Origin: Oligoflexia bacterium | Lineage (GTDB): Bacteria; Bdellovibrionota; Bacteriovoracia; Bacteriovoracales; Bacteriovoracaceae | Assembly (NCBI GenBank): GCA_015231955.1 | Contig: JADGAN010000028.1 | Coordinates: forward strand, 1-64,000 | DNA: 64,000 bases | Direction of reading: 5' to 3' | In this document: one piece after another, positions 45,485 to 55,074 of the stretch | Position numbering within the stretch: the stretch's first letter is position 1 | Layout: the number at the start of each line of letters is the position of its first letter | Notes under the pieces: generated by a model | What the model saw: only the letters and a program-made list of their open reading frames with translations | What the model was told of the DNA's origin: nothing | Databases searched by the model: none | Made by a program: the position numbers and the translations under genes

Positions 45485-46986
45485 AAAAAATAGTTCTGGT
45501 TCAACCCAATTGCGGTAAGTACGATCTCTACATCCTCGATATGCCCCTGGGTCTTCTCTACCTCTCCCGGTTACTGATCGCAGCTGGTTACGAGGTGGTG
45601 ATCGTTGACCAACGAATCCTTAGAGAAAAGACCAGTGAAATACTGACCAAGCTACTGCTCGATAGCTCCGTTGCCCCTTTGTGGGTGGGGTTTACGGTGA
45701 TGACCGGAGAGCCGATTACTCACGCTCTCGCCCTCTCCAAACTCATCAAAAAAATTTCGTCGACTACGCCAGTGGTCTGGGGTGGTATCCATCCGACCAT
45801 TCTTCCAGAGGTCACTCTCGCTAATCCCGCGATTGATTATCTGATCAAAGGACCTGGAGAGCGAGCGGCCCTACTGCTCTCAAAGTGTTTACAAGAGGGA
45901 GGCGACTTAAAACAGATTCCTGGACTATCTTATAAACAAGATGAGCAAATGGTTCACCTCCCTCGGGATGAGGAGGTTTCGGAGCAAGAGTTGCCGATGG
46001 TTCCCTATCATCTGGTCGATCACTCCAAATATTTTAGAGTTGGTTTTGAGAAAAAACTTTTTTCCATTATGACCAGTAGGCACTGCCCACATCAGTGCAC
46101 CTTTTGTTACAATAGCTCCCTGATGCAAAAAAAACCATGGATACCCGACTCACTCGAATACACCTTTCGTCATATCGATTTCATTCTAGAAAATTATTCA
46201 CCTGAGTACCTCTCTTTTATAGATGATGATTTCTTAGTCGACAAAAAGCGGGCCCGTGCCATCTTTCAATACCTCATCGACAAAAAGTTACCAATGAAGA
46301 TTGGTTTGCGCGGAGTTCGCATTACCGACCTCTACCGCCTCGATGACGAGTTCCTCGATCTGATGGCCAAGGCCAACACCGTTCACTTAAACATTGGGGT
46401 TGAATCGGGGAGTGAGAAAATTTTAAACTTGATTAAAAAAGGCTCTAACCCTTCGATGATCTTCGAGGTGAACCGTCGCCTTGCCAAGTGGCCAAACTTT
46501 ATTCCGCTCTACAATTTTTTCTCAGGCATTCCCGCCGAAACTATCGAGGACATCCGCCTCTCCACACAGATGATTCTTCGTCTGGTGAAAGAGAATCCCT
46601 ACTGCCAAATCTCTGGGCACCACCAATACACTCCCTACCCAGGAAATCTTCTCTTCGAAGAGGCGGTTGAGCGCGGGTTTCCAGTTCCGAGCACCCTTGA
46701 GGGATGGGGTAAACTTCACTTTGAAGACAACGCTAAAAATTGCCCTTGGATCGATAAGAAACGAAAAAAAATCTTAGATATGATCTATTTCTCCGTCTAC
46801 TTTGTTGATGGAAAGTATGACACCTATTTTGCAAAAAATAACTGGTCTCTTCGCCTCCTTAAACCGGCCGTTAGCGGCTACAAGAGTATCGCAAAACTTC
46901 GACTGAAATACCTCTTCTACCATTTCCCACTTGAACTCTACGCTAAAGATCTCTTCTATTGGTATCTTTACGACCGAAAAGATTAA
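45481..46986 (+). CDS. Cobalamin-binding-type radical SAM enzyme
   Basis: 501 residues. The N-terminal 150 residues are a Rossmann domain of the B12-binding class (MPLGLLYLSRLLIAAGYEV, TPVVWGGIHPTILPEV). The radical SAM core follows, with CPHQCTFC and FIDDDFLVD. The C-terminus is a helical extension. Members methylate unactivated carbons or phosphinates, or rearrange lipids and antibiotics. Its C-terminal 43 bases overlap the convergent gene. Confidence 0.9.
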   Translation: MKKIVLVQPNCGKYDLYILDMPLGLLYLSRLLIAAGYEVVIVDQRILREKTSEILTKLLLDSSVAPLWVGFTVMTGEPITHALALSKLIKKISSTTPVVWGGIHPTILPEVTLANPAIDYLIKGPGERAALLLSKCLQEGGDLKQIPGLSYKQDEQMVHLPRDEEVSEQELPMVPYHLVDHSKYFRVGFEKKLFSIMTSRHCPHQCTFCYNSSLMQKKPWIPDSLEYTFRHIDFILENYSPEYLSFIDDDFLVDKKRARAIFQYLIDKKLPMKIGLRGVRITDLYRLDDEFLDLMAKANTVHLNIGVESGSEKILNLIKKGSNPSMIFEVNRRLAKWPNFIPLYNFFSGIPAETIEDIRLSTQMILRLVKENPYCQISGHHQYTPYPGNLLFEEAVERGFPVPSTLEGWGKLHFEDNAKNCPWIDKKRKKILDMIYFSVYFVDGKYDTYFAKNNWSLRLLKPAVSGYKSIAKLRLKYLFYHFPLELYAKDLFYWYLYDRKD

Positions 46987-48052
46987 AATTTTGAAGAAGA
47001 GTCATCTTAATCCCATAGGCCAACCACGAGAGCGACGTGATCTTATCCCAATCAACCGCATTGGCAAAAGAACAACATTGACAGCCAAGTCCGTTGGAGG
47101 CGTGATCGATGGCCCGATCCAGGCCCTCTACAAAAATATTCTTTGGAGTATAACAATCGCTAGTCCACATAATACAACAAGGATAAACCTCTCCGGTAGA
47201 AGCGAATAAATAATTAAAGCGACCGTAGGGGCAAGGCGAGCTGTAGTAATCGGCCTTCGGAGTACCCTTCCAAATAATCTCCCCATACTTTAGGGGATAG
47301 TTGATCATATAATCTAAATTAGCATCAGAGTTAATAATTCTGGAAGAGTAGCGTTTAGCATCCTTTAGTTTTTGAAAAAAGAGTCGGATCTCCTCATCAC
47401 TTAACATCATGGTGCTTGCATCCTGCTTTCTAGGATCGGCAGCATTGATCAGTGGTGAAAAGGTGATAAAAAAATTTTTATTTTCCGCATAGTCGAGCAA
47501 AAAATCAAGTTGTTCGTAGTTGTGTTTGGTCACAACGGTACAAAGGCGTACTTTGATTCCTGCACTCGCTGCCAACTCAATTCCCTTCATGGCCTTCGCA
47601 AAGGTTGCTTTTCCTCTATTTAAATCATGGGATTTCTCATCACCATCAAGGCTGATCGAAACCTCTGTTGCTAATTTTGCAACCTCAAGATGCTGATGAA
47701 GTAGGTATCCATTGGTGGTAAGGTTTAAAAAGACATTTTTCGAAGCGATATGTTTGATCAACTCATCAATGTGAGGGTGCAGGAAGGATTCTCCTCCCAC
47801 CAAGGCATACATTCGGCAACCTTTGGCATAGAGATCATCAATTAAATGAATCCACTCTGAACAGCTAAATTCGCGCTTGGGATTTTTATCGATTTCAACG
47901 TAACAGTAGCGGCAAGAGGAGTTACATCTTCCCGTAATAAACAAATTGGCGACCAAGGGAGTTTGCTCTTTCTTTAAATATCTAACCTTCAAAAGTCCCG
48001 AATACAATTTTGATTTGTGGTATAAATCTTTTTTTAAATTGTTCAGCAACAT
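46943..48052 (-). CDS. Radical SAM protein with single auxiliary cluster motif
   Basis: 369 residues from ATG 48052 (GAGG upstream; ATG 48058 would sit on that site). Cluster motif CNSSCRYC, SAM motif ALVGGESFLHPH. The C-terminus has CPYGRFNYLFASTGEVYPCC and later CQCC, matching the gene at 53989-55074 in pattern; the two are paralogues. It faces the neighbours, unlike most of the island. Reaction unknown. Confidence 0.9.
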   Translation of the reverse strand: MLLNNLKKDLYHKSKLYSGLLKVRYLKKEQTPLVANLFITGRCNSSCRYCYVEIDKNPKREFSCSEWIHLIDDLYAKGCRMYALVGGESFLHPHIDELIKHIASKNVFLNLTTNGYLLHQHLEVAKLATEVSISLDGDEKSHDLNRGKATFAKAMKGIELAASAGIKVRLCTVVTKHNYEQLDFLLDYAENKNFFITFSPLINAADPRKQDASTMMLSDEEIRLFFQKLKDAKRYSSRIINSDANLDYMINYPLKYGEIIWKGTPKADYYSSPCPYGRFNYLFASTGEVYPCCIMWTSDCYTPKNIFVEGLDRAIDHASNGLGCQCCSFANAVDWDKITSLSWLAYGIKMTLLQNFNLFGRKDTNRRDL

Positions 48053-48166
48053 AATCATCCTCTTGCTAGCTTCTTAAGTTCAAAATAATTTTTTCATATT
48101 AGAATAACTCATGCTACTATTTTCATATCTTTTATTCAGGCATTTTTGCACCTTAGGATGTTATCG

Positions 48167-49897
48167 ATGATCACCGACTTATTACTGTACTATTCTGGTC
48201 TCTCAAGTGTGATAGCGCTCTCTCTGCTTTTCATCGGTCTAGGACACCTGACTCTGAAACGAACGCTCAATTCCTATGAGCAGTTCCATCTCCTATACAA
48301 ACACGGTCTAGCGTTTTGTACGGGCCTAGGTCTCTTTATCATCTTTCATCGAATCTCAACTGTCCTCCTTAGTAACTCGTTTTACTCCTTTTATTTAACT
48401 CTCATCGCTTCAGTCGCGTACCTCTTTTTCCTAGAGAAGGATCTTCTGCGTTTCCTAAAAAAAAATTGGCAACGATCTGGAAAAAAACTTGCAATCCTCT
48501 TGTTGATTTTTTTGGTTTTTGAACGCTTTGTTTTTATGGCGATGGTCACGGTTTCAGAAAATGGTTTTGCTGATATTGGTTCTCATTTGGGCACTGGTCA
48601 TACCCAATCCTATGCCAATATTGCTAGCTACATCTTTTCTGCTGAGTATATCTATCCCTTCGATAAAAACTACTTTCAAAGTATTCTTGCAACTTTCCAG
48701 ATGTATCTTGGTTTAAAAATTCCTTATCTAGCACTTCACTTTTGGCGAGCTACGCTCCTCTACATGACCGTCCTAATGGGGTACGGATTTTTACGTCAAT
48801 TTCACTGTGAGCGATGGCCTAGTCTTTTTGGAATGACGGCCTTACTTTTTGGAAGTTCTTCTTTTACTTTTCTTTATATTATCTCTGTGGTAACCGGTTA
48901 TCCGCTTTTCCTTAGCATTTATGCTGATTCAGTGGTAGCACTCCCATCTTCGCTCCTCCTGATCGTCATGCTCGAAGCTCTCTATTCAAAAAAAATGAGG
49001 TCTCAATTTTTCACCTTAACTATTATCTCCACTCAAATCATGATGCTGATTATCTCCGCGATGCAGGTTAATCTCTTGTTGCTGGTGACTTTGTCCGCCT
49101 ATCTTCTTTACCGGGTCTATCTGCATGGATCGACCTATTGGCAACGAGACGCCGGGATCCTTCTATTTTGTATTTTCATAACCTTTCTAGGAACACTACA
49201 GGGAGGACCGCTTGCACCCAAAGAGTTCCAATCGAAAGTAGAAGTTCCTGGAGTAGCTCCGGCCGCCCAAGAGCACAGCACGGGTCACACCATGATCCTA
49301 CCGGAAGCCACCTCCAATTTTCTCTATGTCGGGCACGATCCAGATAAAAAACCGAAAGGGTGTCAAGGGGGTGTTAGTGTCTCTACAGCTGGGCTTTTTG
49401 CCAATAGAGTTGCACCCCTAAGTGTAGCGATGCCCTTTTTACTTTCTAGTGGTGTCCAGAAAGAGATCTTTTTAACCATCTACGAGACTCAATTCTGGCT
49501 CTTTCTAAAACTGGTCTTTTGGCCACTGCTACTTCTCACCTTGGCCCTCTCCCTGTACAAAAACAAAACCCTCCACTTTAACTATTTTTTTACCACTCTG
49601 TTTTTTTCAGTTGGATCGGTGGTCTCTTTCCTTTTTTCCTCTCAAGGTGACAAGTGGATCTTCACTCGTTTCTTGTATCCTGGAATGTCCCTAAGCGTTT
49701 TAATCGGCATCTTAGCGATCGACTCTCTCTTTAAAGAAAAATTCAAAGAGAAAAAGCGTCGCCTGTGGGCCCTGGTCATTCTCTCCATTCTTGGCGTTTT
49801 TATGATCTACGGGCCCAGTCGATATGCTGTTGAAAATGCCCTCTGCACCAGTACTTTTTATGGTGATCTCATCCACTTTGTTCTCACCCAGAACTAA
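48167..49897 (+). CDS. Polytopic membrane protein, 576 aa (possible GT-C-like)
   Basis: About 11-13 membrane helices (for example SVIALSLLFIGLGHLTL, LLIFLVFERFVFMAM, FWLFLKLVFWPLLLLTLALS). A large extracytoplasmic loop lies between residues about 370 and 430 (GGPLAPKEFQSKVE...GCQGG). The fold pattern recalls lipid-linked-sugar GT-C or O-antigen ligase proteins, but no family motif is certain. ATG 48167 follows AGGA by eight bases. In the radical-SAM island it could move or join a lipid-linked product. Confidence 0.75.
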   Translation: MITDLLLYYSGLSSVIALSLLFIGLGHLTLKRTLNSYEQFHLLYKHGLAFCTGLGLFIIFHRISTVLLSNSFYSFYLTLIASVAYLFFLEKDLLRFLKKNWQRSGKKLAILLLIFLVFERFVFMAMVTVSENGFADIGSHLGTGHTQSYANIASYIFSAEYIYPFDKNYFQSILATFQMYLGLKIPYLALHFWRATLLYMTVLMGYGFLRQFHCERWPSLFGMTALLFGSSSFTFLYIISVVTGYPLFLSIYADSVVALPSSLLLIVMLEALYSKKMRSQFFTLTIISTQIMMLIISAMQVNLLLLVTLSAYLLYRVYLHGSTYWQRDAGILLFCIFITFLGTLQGGPLAPKEFQSKVEVPGVAPAAQEHSTGHTMILPEATSNFLYVGHDPDKKPKGCQGGVSVSTAGLFANRVAPLSVAMPFLLSSGVQKEIFLTIYETQFWLFLKLVFWPLLLLTLALSLYKNKTLHFNYFFTTLFFSVGSVVSFLFSSQGDKWIFTRFLYPGMSLSVLIGILAIDSLFKEKFKEKKRRLWALVILSILGVFMIYGPSRYAVENALCTSTFYGDLIHFVLTQN

Positions 49898-49945
49898 GAA
49901 GATTTTACTCTTGCAAACGACTCCTACCTCTGGAAAAATAAAGTA

Positions 49946-51172
49946 ATGAAAACGAGCCTTATGAGAGCACTTGATAAAATCATTGGTGTACCGATTTGCT
50001 TTGCTCTCGCACAAATCTTAATGGTTAGAAGAGTGATATTTTCCACTAAAAATATCGCCGAAGTCAACCCTGGCGACGTTAAAAACCTGCTCTGTATTAA
50101 GTTCTTCGGTGCTGGTAGTATTTTTCTCGCTTACCCTTTGTTCAAAGAACTTCGAATAAAATTTCCGAATGCCAAAATCCATCTCATTACCTTTGATAGT
50201 AACCAAGAGTTTGTAAAAATATTAAATTGTGTTGATATCATCCACTCGGTAAGAAAAAAAAATTTCTTCTATTTTTCCTACGATATCGCAAAGTACTTTT
50301 CCTATTTTTTAAGAAACCGCATCGATATCTCTGTTGATCTGGAATTTTTTGCTAAATTCTCCATCCTTCTAGCGATCTTTTATATGGCCAGGTGTCGAGT
50401 AGGTTTTTACTCCAAGCACGCTTACCGCGGAGAACTTTTAAGCGTAAAAGTAAATTTCAATCACTATCGCCACATCTCAGAGATCTTTTATGAATTAGGG
50501 AAGGCCATCGGAGTAAGAGACTCTAAAGAGTCCTTCACCTTTAAGCTTCCCTCCTTTTCCGAAGTTTACTACTCCAGCGTCCTAGTAAAACTACAACTGG
50601 CCGCTAATCAAAGCTATATTATTGTGAATATCAACAGTAGTGACCTATGCAGTTACCGAAACTGGCCAGCAGAAAAGTTTTATGAGTTTTGCAAACAATT
50701 TTTAGAGGTGTATCCTCATAAAAAAATTGTCTTGATTGGCCATAAGGAAGAAGCACCCTACGTCCATCAATTAAAAAAGCGCTTGTCATTTTATGAAGAT
50801 TTGGTGGTGGATCTTTCAGGAAGAACCAACATCAGCGAACTGCTGGCGCTAATTGAACACTCTGAACTGATGGTCACGAATGATAGTGGACCGGCCCACT
50901 TTACCAGCGCCAGCAACACTCCCTGTGTCGTTCTCTTTGGCCCAGAAACACCCTCTCTTTATAAACCCATCAATCCCTTTGTCGAAGTGATCTATCAAAA
51001 TCACTATTGCAGTCCTTGTGTGAATGTTTTTGATAATAAAGGATTTGTTCAATGTAAGAAGAACTCCTGTATGTGGGATATTACTGAAGCGGAGGTAATG
51101 TCTAAAGTGCAAACAATTTTTAAAAAACACTATGAGAATATAATTTATGTTCAACAAAGCGCTAGCAGATAA
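49946..51172 (+). CDS. Glycosyltransferase family 9 (heptosyltransferase-like)
   Basis: 408 residues. The ADP-heptose:LPS heptosyltransferase fold shows in LLCIKFFGAGSIFLAYPLF (N-terminal donor fold) and the signature MVTNDSGPAHFTSASNTPCV followed by VLFGPETPSLYKP. A cysteine group (CSPCVNVF, CKKNSCM) near the C-terminus may bind a metal. Adds a sugar, likely heptose or similar, to an envelope lipid. The stop overlaps the next gene by 26 bases. Confidence 0.9.
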   Translation: MKTSLMRALDKIIGVPICFALAQILMVRRVIFSTKNIAEVNPGDVKNLLCIKFFGAGSIFLAYPLFKELRIKFPNAKIHLITFDSNQEFVKILNCVDIIHSVRKKNFFYFSYDIAKYFSYFLRNRIDISVDLEFFAKFSILLAIFYMARCRVGFYSKHAYRGELLSVKVNFNHYRHISEIFYELGKAIGVRDSKESFTFKLPSFSEVYYSSVLVKLQLAANQSYIIVNINSSDLCSYRNWPAEKFYEFCKQFLEVYPHKKIVLIGHKEEAPYVHQLKKRLSFYEDLVVDLSGRTNISELLALIEHSELMVTNDSGPAHFTSASNTPCVVLFGPETPSLYKPINPFVEVIYQNHYCSPCVNVFDNKGFVQCKKNSCMWDITEAEVMSKVQTIFKKHYENIIYVQQSASR

Positions 51173-52244
51173 ATTCATCCGTTCCTACGGTGACCTATGC
51201 AAAGGAGTGAGACTTTCAAAACCAAGACCTTTGCTATACTATTTTTACCTTACAAAAAAATGCAACTTAAATTGCTCTTACTGTTGGCAACGCTCTACTG
51301 CTCTTGAGGATGACAAGGGTACTGTACCCTCTCATGAATTGAGCGCCGATGAGTGGTGCCAGGTTATAGAAAAGATCAAGCGACCAGCAGTGATTGGATT
51401 TTCCGGAGGAGAGCCACTACTTTTCTCTGGATTTAAAAAAATCTTCACCACCGCGGCCAAAAGATTTAAAGTGACCATCAATAGCAATGGGCTGCTTCTT
51501 AGTGAGGAGCTTAGCGAACTCTTTGTTCAACATAAACTTCGAAATCTCTCAATTTCACTCGATGGTTTCGCAAGCGTTCACGATCTCTCTCGAAACTCCG
51601 CCGGCTCCTTTGATAAAATTTGTCGAAATATTGAATTCTTCAATCGCTGTAAAAGTAATTCCCAAAGTAAGACCACTTCCTTAACCATCAAGCTCACTCT
51701 GATCGATGAGTTTATTGATCAGTTGGATGATTTTGTAGGTTTCTGTAAACACCAGTTACAGGCAGAAACGGTCAACATCTCTTTCGCCAAAAGTGAGCAT
51801 CACGCTCAATTTTCTCATCGTCTGTATAGCTCACTCAGCAATCTATCATCGGCGGGATTACCTAGGAGTGAACCCTACAAGCACCCTAAAAAGATTGCTG
51901 ATCTGATGATGTCGATCAAAAAAAAATACACCTCGAAGGATTTTCATCTCACTCTCTATCCCGTAGCGGAAAGCGGGCCCAAGATAGAAAAGTATCTCGC
52001 TCATCAAATGCCACCTCTAGATATCTACCACCCTTGCTCGATCCCCTGGTCGCTCATCACCTTCATGCCAGGTGGCGATGTCATCCCCTGTTTGTCGTTA
52101 AAAATTGGAAACGTTAGAGATCATGACTACGATATAAAAGAAATTCTAGGAAATCAGCAACACCAAGAGTTCTTAAATCAAATGAGGAATAATAAGACTC
52201 CACCTATTTGTAACTGCTGTTGCTTCTTATCAGTAAAGGCGTAA
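51147..52244 (+). CDS. Radical SAM/SPASM protein
   Basis: Cluster motif CNLNCSYC and SAM motif GFSGGEPLLFSG. The C-terminal SPASM part is CSIPWSLITFMPGGDVIPC, ISCL-like SLKIGNVRD and a CNCCCF tail near the end. The middle contains a helical insert not seen in the other island members. Start overlaps the GT9 gene; the stop is two bases before the next start. Confidence 0.9.
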   Translation: MFNKALADKFIRSYGDLCKGVRLSKPRPLLYYFYLTKKCNLNCSYCWQRSTALEDDKGTVPSHELSADEWCQVIEKIKRPAVIGFSGGEPLLFSGFKKIFTTAAKRFKVTINSNGLLLSEELSELFVQHKLRNLSISLDGFASVHDLSRNSAGSFDKICRNIEFFNRCKSNSQSKTTSLTIKLTLIDEFIDQLDDFVGFCKHQLQAETVNISFAKSEHHAQFSHRLYSSLSNLSSAGLPRSEPYKHPKKIADLMMSIKKKYTSKDFHLTLYPVAESGPKIEKYLAHQMPPLDIYHPCSIPWSLITFMPGGDVIPCLSLKIGNVRDHDYDIKEILGNQQHQEFLNQMRNNKTPPICNCCCFLSVKA

Positions 52245-52246
52245 CC

Positions 52247-53992
52247 ATGCATGAGATGGAGATGGAGATCATGATCAGCCCAACCTCGAGAAAGAGATTG
52301 TGCTTTCATCAAGGTCAATGGCAAACCAGCGATGGAGAGGAGACCTTCCCTATCGAAAGCAGTGTCGTTAACCTTTTAAAGAGTGAACTTCTGGATCAAA
52401 GTGCTCTTGGTGAAATCTCCTCTTTTGAATCTATTCCCTTGATTGGCATTTGTTATTTTAGAGAGGCCATTTTTAAACTAGCGATGAAGCGACTAAGACC
52501 CTATCTCCCTGACCATAGTTTACGCTTCGCCGATCTTGCGGGCGGAGGTGGTCACTTCGCCAATGCGATTAAAGAGGAGCTTAGTGTCGATTCCCAAATT
52601 TATGTAGTGGACATCTCTGCTCGTTTTTTAAAGTCAGCACCCTCCGAGTTTAAAAAAATTTGCAGTGACATTCGTTACCCGGTCTTTCAGCAAAACTCCA
52701 TGGATGTGGCCGCCTTATGGGTTGCACTTCACCATTTTAATCTGAGCGATCAGCGCGCATGCTTAACGGAAGCGTTTTATGCTTTAAAGCAGGGTGGGAC
52801 CCTACTCCTTTTCGAACCTAATCACGATTTTTTCCCTCGTAAATTACTGATGAGCTTTAATTTTTTAAAGAAAAATGTCTATTTTGATGAGGAGGAGAAG
52901 CATCTCTCATCCAAAAAGGTGGTCGCGCTGGCCAGAGAGGTTGGTTTTTCCCATGCTGAAACAACTTTTTTAAATCCCGCCTACTCCAGAGAGTTCACCA
53001 AAAAATTAAAGTTTGGACTCTTATACTTTATCTTAACTGAGTTTTTTTACCTCCTAGACTGTTTGAAAATATCTTCGTTCCTCAATTTTTTCTTAAAAGA
53101 GTGGTGGGGGATGTATTTTTTAACCATCCTCAATAGGCCTGCTCCCTGTCCAAGTTGCTCGTGCCATGAAGTTAGCTTTAAGTTTAAAAAGCAAAGCTCT
53201 TCTCTTTTTAAATGTAATCACTGCTCTCTTGAGTATCTTTACCCAAAACCAAGTTTAGTTGAATTACAAAAACTTTATAATGAAAACTACTACTCCCCCT
53301 GGCTGCAAGATTCTAGTGAGGGCCAACTAAAATTACTAAAAGAGGCAACATTCAAGCGCTACTTAAATCAAATAACAACTTATAAGACCACTGGGGCGCT
53401 TTTAGATGTTGGATGCGCTCTTGGAAGCTTCTTAAAACTGGCCAGAGAGGAGGGTTTTACTCCTTATGGGATTGATCTAAATCCAGTCGCTATTGAAAGT
53501 GCTAAAAAGATAACCGACAACGCCTGGGTGGGCACCTTGGAGTCGATGAGCTTTGAGGCAAACTCCTTTGATGTGATAGTGATGTCCGATCTCATTGAAC
53601 ATGTTCTCGATATTAAAAGTACCTTGGCGGAAGCCTCTCGAATTTTAAAAGAGGATGGCATCCTCTTGATCGCTACTCCCAATACCAACTCGCTCTCTCA
53701 CCTCCTCATGAGAAAGCATTGGCCTCACTACAAGATGGAACACCTTCATTACTTTAATCCCAAAAATTTTGCAGCGGTAGCAGAGCAATTCGTTATCCTT
53801 AAAATCTTCAGCGTCATCAAGAACATCTCACTTTCTTATTTTGGAAATTTACTCTGCAAATATTCTGAACACTTTTTGATCAGTGCGGTTGGACGCTTTT
53901 GCACTCTCTTTTCAAAATATATTTATAATTTGAAAATCTGTTTTCCAATGGGAGAGATGGGGATCATCTTAAAAAAGGAAAAAATAAAATGA
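52247..53992 (+). CDS. Fusion of two SAM-dependent methyltransferases
   Basis: 581 residues. Domain 1 (about 90-200) has motif I ADLAGGGGHFA and post-I VVDIS, then ALHHF near the active site. Residues 301-326 form a zinc-binding knuckle (C301, C304, C323, C326: CPSC...CNHC) typical of the N-terminus of sugar methyltransferases. Domain 2 (about 385-490) has motif I LLDVGCALGSF and DLIEHVLD. Two independent enzymes appear joined at about residue 298. Start ATG 52247 (not the TTG inside the previous gene). Confidence 0.88.
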   Translation: MHEMEMEIMISPTSRKRLCFHQGQWQTSDGEETFPIESSVVNLLKSELLDQSALGEISSFESIPLIGICYFREAIFKLAMKRLRPYLPDHSLRFADLAGGGGHFANAIKEELSVDSQIYVVDISARFLKSAPSEFKKICSDIRYPVFQQNSMDVAALWVALHHFNLSDQRACLTEAFYALKQGGTLLLFEPNHDFFPRKLLMSFNFLKKNVYFDEEEKHLSSKKVVALAREVGFSHAETTFLNPAYSREFTKKLKFGLLYFILTEFFYLLDCLKISSFLNFFLKEWWGMYFLTILNRPAPCPSCSCHEVSFKFKKQSSSLFKCNHCSLEYLYPKPSLVELQKLYNENYYSPWLQDSSEGQLKLLKEATFKRYLNQITTYKTTGALLDVGCALGSFLKLAREEGFTPYGIDLNPVAIESAKKITDNAWVGTLESMSFEANSFDVIVMSDLIEHVLDIKSTLAEASRILKEDGILLIATPNTNSLSHLLMRKHWPHYKMEHLHYFNPKNFAAVAEQFVILKIFSVIKNISLSYFGNLLCKYSEHFLISAVGRFCTLFSKYIYNLKICFPMGEMGIILKKEKIK

Positions 53993-55074
53993 AACTATCA
54001 GAAATCATCACTCTCACTCGGATGGTTAATCAAGTGGTTCTCGCTAAAGTAACGAAATCACCTCGGCCTGTTTCGGTCAACTTACAAGTAACTAAATTTT
54101 GTAATCTGAAATGTGATTACTGTTTTTCCGATTTAGATAGTTTAAAGGAAGAAAAGGAACCGACCCTTCCTGATCTTTTTGAAACGATTGATGAACTCTA
54201 TCGCCATGGCTGTCGCCACATCATCCTAATGGGAGGAGAACCACTGATCCGCAAAGATATTGGCATCATCATCTCCTATATCAAGAAAACAAAAAAGATG
54301 AGGTGTGAACTGGTGACTAATGGATACTTTATTTCAAATCACCTAGAGGCGCTTAAGCTGTGCGACTCTGTTTGTATTAGCCTGGATGGTCCGAAAGAGG
54401 CCAACGACATAGTTCGAGGTGATGGCTGCCACGATCAAGTTTTAAAAGGGATGGATCTTTTAAAAGCACACTCTATTAAAACGAGGATTCATGCTGTCCT
54501 AACAAAATACAATATTAAAATCGGTCTTGATTATGTGGCCAAGCTCTCCAAGAGATATCACTTCCCCTTTAATTTTTCGATGATTATGCTTCGACCGGAG
54601 ATGAGACCAGATTTTATCGCCTTTACAGAAGAGGAGATCCAAAGCTTCTTAACAAAATATCGAAATTACAAGCGACAAGGGTATTTGGTTTTTACCTCTG
54701 AAAAATGTTTTGAACACCTTCTCAACTGGCCACTCCCTGGCCACTACACCATCTATGAAAAAGACTCCCTAACCCCAGCTCAAAAAAACTGGGTGGTTCC
54801 TTGCAATTATGGAAAGTATAACGCCTTTGTGGATGTTGATGGAAAAATTTACAAGTGCTGTCTTACCTGGAAAAATGGACTGAATTGGAGAGAGCATGGG
54901 ATGAAGAGGGCCCTCACCCATATTGGAAGTAACTTAATTCAGTGTACCTCTTGTCGAAGCATTGGCGATATTGAGAGGGCCTTGCTCTTAAGAGGCACTA
55001 GCCTTAGCAACCTTAAAATGGTTTTTAAGTATCTCTTCAAAGGTGTCCGTTATGACCAACATCCTCCAAGATAA
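53989..55074 (+). CDS. Radical SAM protein (paralogue of the minus-strand gene at 46943)
   Basis: 361 residues. Cluster motif CNLKCDYC, SAM motif ILMGGEPLIRKD. C-terminal pattern CNYGKYNAFVDVDGKIYKCC with CTSCRSIG close to the end is shared with the gene at 46943-48052. ATGA overlap with the preceding methyltransferase gene and a 23-base overlap with the next gene point to tightly coupled translation. Confidence 0.9.
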   Translation: MKLSEIITLTRMVNQVVLAKVTKSPRPVSVNLQVTKFCNLKCDYCFSDLDSLKEEKEPTLPDLFETIDELYRHGCRHIILMGGEPLIRKDIGIIISYIKKTKKMRCELVTNGYFISNHLEALKLCDSVCISLDGPKEANDIVRGDGCHDQVLKGMDLLKAHSIKTRIHAVLTKYNIKIGLDYVAKLSKRYHFPFNFSMIMLRPEMRPDFIAFTEEEIQSFLTKYRNYKRQGYLVFTSEKCFEHLLNWPLPGHYTIYEKDSLTPAQKNWVVPCNYGKYNAFVDVDGKIYKCCLTWKNGLNWREHGMKRALTHIGSNLIQCTSCRSIGDIERALLLRGTSLSNLKMVFKYLFKGVRYDQHPPR

